Assembly: GCA_964644705.1 (NCBI GenBank)
Contig: CAZXYF010000098.1
Location: 1-11,292 of the forward strand
Direction: 5' to 3'
DNA: 11,292 bases
Origin: CAZXYF01 sp964644705
GTDB taxonomy: Bacteria; Planctomycetota; Brocadiia; SM23-32
The translations under genes and the position numbers were made by a program. The first letter of the stretch is position 1, and every line of letters begins with the position of its first letter. Below are positions 6,546 through 11,292 of the stretch, in pieces. The notes beneath the pieces are model-generated. The model had not been told where the DNA came from. It worked only from the letters and a program-made list of their open reading frames with translations, and ran no database searches.

Positions 6546-7193
6546 ATGACGGAGACCATTGCTCCCCCGGTCGATGATTTTCGAGTGGACGATGGTGAGG
6601 GGATAGTGCTTCGCTGGGAACAACCCCAGGGGCATTATGAGGGATACCTCCTCTTTTCCGGGCCGGATACGGACACTTTGCACCAAATCGCTCGCCTGCC
6701 GGCGGATTGCTCAACACATGCCGTTGCCGCTTCTCCCCCTGATTCGCTCTTCGCCATTGTGACCTACCAGGGGGCGCGGGTGAGTGAATACGCGTTTGCC
6801 TCCCCGCCGGGTGAACAGGTCGGAGAAGCCGTGAAAGAAAAAACGTCCCGCGAAAAGACTCAGAGTGCCGGGGACGGTCATCAAGATCAAACTGATCCCG
6901 AGGATGCCCGCTGCCTGGAATGCGATGGAGAATTGTCCTGGTTGGAAATTGAAGAAAAAGAGCGCACCCGGCGAATGCTGAAGTGTGAGAGCTGTGGTAA
7001 ACGGCACGTTCGGAGTGGCGACGGGAGGATACTTATGGTGGATCAACTCCATTACGGATGTTGTCGCTGCCCGGAATGTGAGGAGGTGCATGCCCTGGCC
7101 ATGAGTTCGGATGATCTGATTATTTGCTCGAAAACGGGGCGGGTCCACGCGTGGCAGGGCGAAGCCGGTGAAGTTGATCTGGCGGATGTGTGA
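6546..7193 (+). CDS. Protein with beta-sandwich-like N-terminus and C-terminal zinc ribbons
   Basis: The protein has 215 residues with no signal peptide or membrane helix. Residues 8-86 look like a fibronectin-III-type beta sandwich (alternating strands such as GIVLRWEQP, YEGYLLFSG and SLFAIVTYQG). A polar, probably disordered linker follows (about 88-120). A clean zinc ribbon uses C123xxC126 and C147xxC150. A second cysteine cluster follows at C172, C173, C175 and C178, with C194 and H201 as possible remaining ligands, so the second site is either atypical or incomplete. The start at 6546 follows GGGAGAT. The gene lies 28 bp after the winged-helix gene, in the same operon. Zinc-ribbon proteins also accompany SPFH/YdjI genes in the Bacillus ydjFGHI cluster (known), which suggests an adaptor role here (inference). 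No catalytic motif is visible. Confidence 0.8.
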   Translation: MTETIAPPVDDFRVDDGEGIVLRWEQPQGHYEGYLLFSGPDTDTLHQIARLPADCSTHAVAASPPDSLFAIVTYQGARVSEYAFASPPGEQVGEAVKEKTSREKTQSAGDGHQDQTDPEDARCLECDGELSWLEIEEKERTRRMLKCESCGKRHVRSGDGRILMVDQLHYGCCRCPECEEVHALAMSSDDLIICSKTGRVHAWQGEAGEVDLADV

Positions 7194-7278
7194 CAACGCG
7201 TTTTTTTCAAGCGCCGTCAGTGCGGCACCCTGAGGTTTCGGTGAACCAAGTTGCTGCATCCTTGACTTTGCCTTCATC

Positions 7279-7342
7279 TTTACCTCTGTCTGCCGTTTCC
7301 CGGTGTTTATGGTCCGAAACAGTAACGGCAGACAAAAGTAAA
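7279..7342. repeat. 19-bp imperfect inverted repeat (long hairpin) between operon genes 4 and 5
   Basis: The arms are 7279-7297 and 7324-7342 with a 26-nt loop. Seventeen of 19 positions pair. The inner 11 bp are perfect: TGTCTGCCGTT (7287-7297) against AACGGCAGACA (7324-7334). The only mismatches are at 7284/7337 and 7286/7335. Inside the loop GTTT..CGG and CCGAAAC could pair as an alternative. No T-run follows on either strand, so this is not a standard intrinsic terminator. It could be a processing or stability hairpin inside the mRNA, a recombination or transposon remnant, or a regulator site. The surrounding gap (7194-7466) has a T7 run at 7201-7207 but no good promoter and no convincing gene. 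Confidence 0.7.
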
Positions 7343-7466
7343 CGGTTGTTTGGCCTGGCTGTGCACAGCAGGGTCCCGCAAAGCAGCGAGTTCAGTAAGT
7401 ATATGTCTTTTTGGGTTCGTGAGAAATGTGGGATAACTGGCACCTGATATGAGGAGATTGGTGGGT

Positions 7467-7961
7467 ATGACCGAGTACATGGGCGACAACATTCTGGAGA
7501 GCATCGGGCGCATGATCCCGGGGTATGAGGGGTATGCTCGCCGCAAGTCGCGACGCGAAACGGATCAGGCACTGCGCCGAAATCTGGCACAGAGTCTTGA
7601 TGACTGCCAGAAGGCACTCGATGATGTGGGACGAAAAGCAGTTGAAGATGGTAGCCTGGAAGTGGCGGGCAAGATCGATAAAATGAAAGGGGCCCTGGGC
7701 CGATTGGCGAACAATCTTCGTTATGCGGAGTATGGGGCCAGTGGTTTTTTTGATCGGGTGCAGGTAAAAGAACGAGATCTGGATAGGATACATAAATACG
7801 ACTTGCGTCTGAAAAAAGAGACGGAAAAGTTGGAGACGGACATCCGAGCTATTGGTGAGACGCAGGATCTGGATGAGGCGCTCGAGGGCCTGAGGGAACG
7901 AATTGCGGAATTGATCGAAAAAGTGGATCAGCGCATGAATATTATCAAAGGAGCCGAGTGA
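7467..7961 (+). CDS. Conserved all-helical protein coupled to an SPFH/SHOCT protein
   Basis: The protein has 164 residues from the preferred ATG. It is almost entirely helical with heptad-like charge patterns, especially 30-75 and 100-160, and has no signal peptide or membrane segment. Visible blocks are PGYEGYARRKSRRETD (18-33), RYAEYGASGFFD (85-96) and VKERDLDRIHKYD (100-112). From memory, similar blocks occur in uncharacterised proteins next to YdjI-like SPFH genes, but I cannot confirm this here. The start at 7467 is chosen because GAGGAG (7451-7456) lies 10 nt upstream; the in-frame ATG at 7449 overlaps that site and has no ribosome site of its own. Its stop codon overlaps the next start (TGATG), so the two products are probably made in fixed ratio and may bind each other. 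Function is unknown. Confidence 0.82.
   Translation: MTEYMGDNILESIGRMIPGYEGYARRKSRRETDQALRRNLAQSLDDCQKALDDVGRKAVEDGSLEVAGKIDKMKGALGRLANNLRYAEYGASGFFDRVQVKERDLDRIHKYDLRLKKETEKLETDIRAIGETQDLDEALEGLRERIAELIEKVDQRMNIIKGAE
7948..7953 (+). promoter_or_regulatory. Ribosome binding site for the SPFH/SHOCT gene
   Basis: AAGGAG lies 7 nt before the ATG at 7961, inside the last codons of the helical gene. It favours ATG 7961 over the GTG one codon earlier (7958) and supports translational coupling. Confidence 0.75.
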
Positions 7962-8995
7962 TGGCGCGTTTGATGGAAGTCCTGGAATTTCTGGATGATA
8001 CCGGCCGGACCATGGTGCAGCGCGTGCCGGAAGGGGACGAATGCGAGATCAAATGGGGGGCTCAGCTTACCGTTCGTGAAAGTCAGGCGGCGGTTTTCTT
8101 CCGGGATGGCAAGAGTTTGATGACGTTTAAACCCGGGCGGTATGTGCTCAAAACACAGAATATCCCCATCCTGACGAAACTGGTTACGCGTTTTGGGTAT
8201 GGCCCGAAAAGTCCCTTTCGGTCGGAAGTCTATTTCCTCAACATGAAGCTGTTCCGGGACATCTCGTGGAGCACACAAAAACCGATACCATTCAAGGACG
8301 ACGATCTGAAGATGGTGCGGCTGACCGGTGAAGGGATGTTCTCGATGCGCATCGTCAAGCCGGCCCTTTTCCTGAATCGGATGGTTGGGACCGAAGGATT
8401 GTTCCGGCGCGAAGAAATTGAGAATTATTTGCGACGGCTGATCGTGACGCGGCTGGTTGATCTGATTGGTGAGAATCTGGATAGCGTTTTTAATCTGCCG
8501 GAGGTCTATGATGAACTCGGATCGGCCGCCAAGATGAAACTCACCGAGGAGTTTGCCGCCGCGGGGCTGGAACTGGTGGATTTCGTGGTGAATTCGATTA
8601 CCCCTCCCGAGGAAGTTCAAAAAATTATGGACGAACGTGCGGGGATGGAAGCGGTGGGGGACCTGGAATCCTACCTCCGTTTCAAAGCAGCACGGAGCAT
8701 GCAGGATGCCGCCCGGCAAAGCGGAGGAGCCGGGGGCGGTGCCGCGAGCACGGGCGTGGGACTCGGTGCGGGCGTGGGGATGGGGATGATGATCCCGCGC
8801 ATGCTGCAGGAATCCATCTCGGAAGGGACAGTCAGCGTGGAACCGCCCGAGCAAAACGTCGAGGAGGAGCCGACGGAGGTGGCGGGGGAGGATGCGATCA
8901 ACAAAATCAAAAAACTGAAAGAACTCCTGGATATGGATGCAATTACCGAAGAAGAGTTTAATGCGAAAAAAGCGGAACTGTTGGGATCAATATGA
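7961..8995 (+). CDS. SPFH domain protein with C-terminal SHOCT domain (YdjI / virion-core-protein-like)
   Basis: The protein has 344 residues with no membrane helix. An SPFH/band-7 core of the YdjI (virion-core-protein-like) group covers about 20-235; visible blocks include GAQLTVRESQAAVFFRDGK (33-51), FKPGRYVLKTQNIP (56-69) and AAGLELVDFVVNSITPPEE (200-218). A Gly-rich flexible stretch (254-276) and an acidic segment (about 293-310) lead to a SHOCT-type domain (about 312-342: INKIKKLKELLDMDAITEEEF), a short C-terminal helix pair common at the ends of oligomeric or membrane-associated proteins. In Bacillus subtilis YdjI belongs to the PspA-linked ydjFGHI cluster (established). No PspA is encoded here. 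It probably docks on the membrane or on the two anchored SPFH proteins of the cluster (inference). Confidence 0.9.
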   Translation: MARLMEVLEFLDDTGRTMVQRVPEGDECEIKWGAQLTVRESQAAVFFRDGKSLMTFKPGRYVLKTQNIPILTKLVTRFGYGPKSPFRSEVYFLNMKLFRDISWSTQKPIPFKDDDLKMVRLTGEGMFSMRIVKPALFLNRMVGTEGLFRREEIENYLRRLIVTRLVDLIGENLDSVFNLPEVYDELGSAAKMKLTEEFAAAGLELVDFVVNSITPPEEVQKIMDERAGMEAVGDLESYLRFKAARSMQDAARQSGGAGGGAASTGVGLGAGVGMGMMIPRMLQESISEGTVSVEPPEQNVEEEPTEVAGEDAINKIKKLKELLDMDAITEEEFNAKKAELLGSI

Positions 8996-9032
8996 CCGTG
9001 TGACCAAAGTTTTATAAGGAGCAGAGGAAACA

Positions 9033-9494
9033 ATGGCCGAAGCAGCAGACATTTTTTCACGGGCGGTCCAGCTTGCGCACGGTGAGTTTTACGTCGCGGC
9101 TATTGAGCAGTTCCGGCGTGTAACTGAGATGGAGAGCGGGGAAGGACTACCTGATGATGCTCAGTACAATATCGGCCTGTGCTTTTTCAAAATGAATGCC
9201 TTTGACCGGGCGAAAACGGAGTTTCAGCGGGTGATTGACGAATATCCCGACGCCACGATTGCCACCGATGAGTGTCCGGGGGAGATCGGAAAGACTGCCG
9301 CAAAAGCCCATCTCGGCCTGTTGATGTGCGCCCTGGCGACGGGCGATCGAACGGAGGCGGACGCACAGATGGAGGCCCTCCTCCAATATCCCGAGTCATA
9401 CGTTGTGGATGAGGCGGAGGGACGGCGAACGTTCCATCAACTGGGGGAAGAACTGATCGAGAATTACGAAGACGGGGCTGTGGTGGAAGCATGA
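9033..9494 (+). CDS. Small TPR-like repeat protein
   Basis: The protein has 153 residues, soluble, without a signal peptide. It shows helix pairs with TPR spacing. Repeat 1 is about 4-33 (AVQLAHGEFYVAAIEQFRRV). Repeat 2 is the clearest, about 42-73 (AQYNIGLCFFKMNAFDRAKT followed by EFQRVIDEYPDA). A third helix pair is about 88-118. A Cys-containing insert, TDECPGEIGK (78-87), separates repeats 2 and 3. The start follows AGAGGA at good spacing, 37 bp after the SPFH/SHOCT gene, so it is the last gene of the run. TPR proteins act as protein-binding adaptors (family knowledge); the partner here may be one of the SPFH or helical proteins. The stop is followed at once by a perfect palindrome and by an open in-frame stretch. 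Confidence 0.83.
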   Translation: MAEAADIFSRAVQLAHGEFYVAAIEQFRRVTEMESGEGLPDDAQYNIGLCFFKMNAFDRAKTEFQRVIDEYPDATIATDECPGEIGKTAAKAHLGLLMCALATGDRTEADAQMEALLQYPESYVVDEAEGRRTFHQLGEELIENYEDGAVVEA

Positions 9495-9829
9495 AGCATC
9501 ATCGATGATGCAGCCGGCGGCTATGTTGAGATGGCGTTTGAACTTGCCGAAGTTCATGTCCTGGACGCCCTCAGGGAGATCCCCAGGCCTGTGTTTCCGG
9601 TCCCGGAGCTGCTCGCGTTCCATCCGCACGACGGGGAGGTGTCAAATCGTTCCTGTGTGCCTGTTTCGTTGCACAAACATTCTGTCAGAAATTATTTTAT
9701 GAATGATCTGGTATGTATACGAGCCAGCTGTTAAAATGTTGACCGTGTTGCAGAATTAGTGGTTCGTTGAAATGCTTCGGCGCGTGCTGGACGGATCAGA
9801 TAAGACATAAGGGAGGAGAGGTCATACTA
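9495..9829. other. Intergenic region between the SPFH cluster and the PilZ gene
   Basis: A perfect 16-bp palindrome GCATCATCGATGATGC (9496-9511) begins 2 nt after the TPR stop and is followed by AGCCG-G-CGGCT (9512-9522). There is no T-run, so neither is a standard terminator. The reading frame of the TPR gene stays open past its TGA to a TAA at 9732-9734, and the first 45 or so codons look protein-like. The opposite strand is also open over part of this, so I do not call a gene. From about 9660 the sequence becomes AT-rich. TTGCAC (9669-9674) and TATTTT (9693-9698), 18 nt apart, are only a weak promoter candidate for the PilZ gene. Confidence 0.4.
9496..9511. repeat. Perfect 16-bp palindrome after the TPR gene
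   Basis: GCATCATCGATGATGC is its own reverse complement and lies 1 nt after the TGA at 9492-9494. It could be an operator, or the start of a terminator-like structure with the neighbouring 11-nt dyad (9512-9522), but no U-tract follows. Confidence 0.6.
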
Positions 9830-10945
9830 ATGGGCTTGGTGAGGCAGAAGATCCGGGAAACAAAGTTTGCTCCTCTGCGTGGAGGGGCATACGTTTGGGT
9901 GAGTCTGGGGGCGGTGGCGGGGCCAGAGGCATTGGAAGGTATGCGACAGACGCTTCAGGAACGGGTTCCATCACTGGGCGGAAATCCATGGCTGTTTGTT
10001 GGACTTTTGTTTATCGCCACAGTTTCCGCGGGCATTATAGTCCAACGAAAAATGTCTGAGGCGGAAAAAGCGCACCGGGACTTACGGGAAAAGGGTTTTG
10101 AGTCTGATGAAGTGAAGGTGCTGGATGACCTGGCACAGCATCACGCGCGGTTGTCGGCTCCCGAATTGGTCCAGGACGAAGCGGGTTTTGATGCTGCCGC
10201 GGAAAAGTATCTGGAGGAGATAGAGGATGAAGAGAAACTGACTGAGGTGGGTACAAATATCCTGCAGGTGAGAAAAAAGATAGATTGTGAAAAAAAGCCC
10301 GATTTCCGCCATTATGGGACTTTTGGGTTGAGCACGGGAGAAACTCTGGACGCGGTTCTGCAAGGAGGCGAATCAAATCGGTCATTCCGGCTGCGAGTGC
10401 TGGGTTCACCACGATCGGATCTGTGTGTGGGGGGAGGAGAATTTCCCACCATCGCCGCCGAAGGAGACAGTGTCGATTTCTATATTCTTGGTGACGGGAG
10501 CCGACTCCGTGCCAGAACGCGCGTCGTAGATGTGGATTCGGATAAAGAAGCCTGTCATCTGGAGCATTCTATTGAATGGGAAAATGCCGATCGGCGTCGG
10601 TCCCATCGAGTGACGGTTCAAGGTCCCGTCACGTTACGGACTGAGGACGGAGAAGTGGAGGGCTGGCTCAGTGACCTGAGCGCCCATGGGGCGGGAGTGG
10701 TTCGAGTAGATGGAGTGGCGGAGGGTGATGCGGTCACCGCTGTTCTTTCGCCTCAGGACTATCTGGCCCCCGTATCCGCGGAGAATCATCCGGACACGAT
10801 TGAGGTTCCGGGAACGGTCCTGAAATCAAGGAGAAAGGACTCCAATAAATTGTATCCGGTCGAGTTTGATGAGATCCCGGAGACGAAACGGCAACCTCTT
10901 TTCCACCTCGTGCAGGATATCGAAGTGCGTCAGAGACGCAGCTAA
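9830..10945 (+). CDS. Single-pass membrane PilZ-domain protein (probable c-di-GMP receptor, YcgR-like)
   Basis: The protein has 371 residues from the preferred ATG. One hydrophobic helix (about 54-72) is followed by a charged, probably helical region (75-150). A YcgR-like beta domain (about 165-250) precedes a PilZ domain (about 253-365). The PilZ c-di-GMP motifs are intact: RxxxR at R256-R260 (RRSHR) and DxSxxG at D282-G287 (DLSAHG). It should therefore bind c-di-GMP and pass the signal to a partner, often a flagellar or exopolysaccharide component; no such partner is in the window. The start at 9830 is chosen because of the strong purine tract AGGGAGGAGAG (9810-9820). The in-frame ATG at 9767 would add 21 residues and has no ribosome site. 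It is separated from the SPFH run by 335 bp and may have its own promoter. Confidence 0.87.
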   Translation: MGLVRQKIRETKFAPLRGGAYVWVSLGAVAGPEALEGMRQTLQERVPSLGGNPWLFVGLLFIATVSAGIIVQRKMSEAEKAHRDLREKGFESDEVKVLDDLAQHHARLSAPELVQDEAGFDAAAEKYLEEIEDEEKLTEVGTNILQVRKKIDCEKKPDFRHYGTFGLSTGETLDAVLQGGESNRSFRLRVLGSPRSDLCVGGGEFPTIAAEGDSVDFYILGDGSRLRARTRVVDVDSDKEACHLEHSIEWENADRRRSHRVTVQGPVTLRTEDGEVEGWLSDLSAHGAGVVRVDGVAEGDAVTAVLSPQDYLAPVSAENHPDTIEVPGTVLKSRRKDSNKLYPVEFDEIPETKRQPLFHLVQDIEVRQRRS

Positions 10946-11184
10946 GCAGGATTGTACAGTCTGCGCGCTAAGCGGTCCTGCGAAAGTCACCTGAGGTTCC
11001 TGCGAGTCACAAGGGCAAAAAACCTAACAATCGCCGGGGCAATCCCGGCAAGTTGGGCATCACAAAACGTGGTTCACTGAATTATTACTACTGCCCCGCT
11101 CAGGGATTTCCGTTCCCAGCCGGTAAAACTGGCTGGAGTGCCAGGCTCCGACGGATTGGGGGCGGACCGAGCACGGGTGAGTTT
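10946..11184. other. Convergent intergenic region with hairpins and short direct repeats
   Basis: This gap lies between the converging PilZ (+) and PAP2 (-) genes. Hairpin A is GCCGGG (11033-11038) / CCCGGC (11044-11049) with a 5-nt loop. Hairpin B is CCAGCCGG (11116-11123) / CTGGCTGG (11129-11136) with loop TAAAA. Short direct repeats occur near its left end: GCTAAGC at 10941-10947 and 10967-10973, and TCCTGCGA-(AA)-GTCAC at 10976-10990 and 10998-11010. One plus-strand frame stays open across the gap but has no ATG start. I recognise no RNA family. Confidence 0.5.
11017..11049 (-). terminator. Possible terminator hairpin for the PAP2 gene
   Basis: Read on the minus strand, a 6-bp all-GC stem (GCCGGG, loop, CCCGGC) is followed after 10 nt by six T residues (plus-strand A6 at 11017-11022). 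The gap between stem and T-run is long for an intrinsic terminator, so this is weak. Confidence 0.3.
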
Positions 11185-11292
11185 TTACAGTTGCAAAAGA
11201 CCCAGAGCTACTGTCATTCCAATGATAGCCCCCACAGCGACGTCGCTGGGATAGTGAAGTCCGAGAATGAGACGGGATGCAGCGACGAGCAG
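11185..11292 (-). CDS. PAP2-superfamily phosphatase, C-terminal fragment cut by the window edge
   Basis: On the minus strand 35 codons run from the window edge to a TAA at 11187-11185. They contain SRLILGLHYPSD, the third PAP2 phosphatase motif SR-x5-H-x3-D with its Arg, His and Asp, followed by a Gly/Ala/Val-rich membrane helix (VAVGAIIGMTVALGLLQL). This is the typical end of membrane PAP2 enzymes of the PgpB / undecaprenyl-diphosphate phosphatase type, which remove phosphate from lipid phosphates. The rest of the gene, with motifs 1 and 2 and its start, lies outside the window, so the exact substrate cannot be given. Confidence 0.88.
   Translation of the reverse strand: MLVAASRLILGLHYPSDVAVGAIIGMTVALGLLQL

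Noticed and set aside
7201..7207. T7 run after the zinc-ribbon gene as an intrinsic terminator
   Set aside because: No stable hairpin directly precedes it; the nearest complementary arms (CGCGT / ACGCG) are over 40 nt apart.
7190..7447. 85-codon GTG-start frame in the gap between genes 4 and 5
   Set aside because: It has no ribosome site and a low-complexity Ser/Val/Leu translation. It runs through the inverted repeat, and the opposite strand is also open.
2743..9494. A classical phage-defence or restriction island
   Set aside because: No nuclease, helicase, methylase, reverse transcriptase or toxin motif is visible; a defence role cannot be claimed from sequence alone.
9492..9511. TGA followed by a palindrome as a selenocysteine signal
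   Set aside because: A bacterial SECIS needs a specific bulge and GU-containing loop at set distance; this is a plain palindrome 1 nt after the stop.

Overview
The window looks like a chromosomal stretch from a Gram-negative, GC-moderate (mid-50s % by eye) environmental bacterium. Promoters are sigma70-like and Shine-Dalgarno sequences are strong. Envelope and membrane genes dominate: SPFH proteins, a rhomboid, a PilZ protein and a PAP2 phosphatase. I cannot fix the phylum from the sequence; a PVC-type or other poorly cultured lineage is possible but is a guess. I see no transposase, phage gene, tRNA, rRNA or CRISPR array.

Layout. Left arm, minus strand: a PflX-like radical SAM protein (111-1073) lies downstream of a rhomboid-family intramembrane serine protease with N-terminal zinc ribbons (1175-2299). 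A 443-bp divergent intergenic region (2300-2742) carries a candidate promoter on each strand; the plus-strand one has perfect TTGACA and TATAAT hexamers. It fires into the main feature, a plus-strand run of seven genes (2743-9494): (1) a membrane-anchored SPFH/band-7 protein, (2) a divergent membrane-anchored SPFH/band-7 paralogue, (3) a small two-helix membrane protein with a cytosolic winged-helix domain, (4) a soluble protein with a beta-sandwich-like N-terminus and C-terminal zinc ribbons, (5) an all-helical conserved protein, (6) a soluble SPFH protein with a Gly-rich linker and a C-terminal SHOCT domain (YdjI-like), translationally coupled to (5), and (7) a small TPR-like protein. A 273-bp gap between (4) and (5) holds a long imperfect inverted repeat. 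Right arm: a single-pass membrane PilZ protein (9830-10945, plus). The C-terminal 35 codons of a PAP2-family phosphatase (11185-11292, minus) run off the right edge.

How it may work together (inference). Genes 1-7 look like one membrane-scaffold module: two anchored SPFH oligomers, a soluble SPFH/SHOCT partner, a helical partner, a TPR adaptor and two small modules (membrane winged helix, zinc ribbon) that could bind nucleic acid or protein. The closest known analogy I can name is the PspA/YdjFGHI envelope-stress cluster of Bacillus, where an SPFH protein and a zinc-ribbon protein work with PspA. No PspA is present here, and there are three SPFH proteins instead of one. The divergent zinc-ribbon rhomboid may belong functionally to the module. 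I regard this cluster as the candidate undescribed system of the window.
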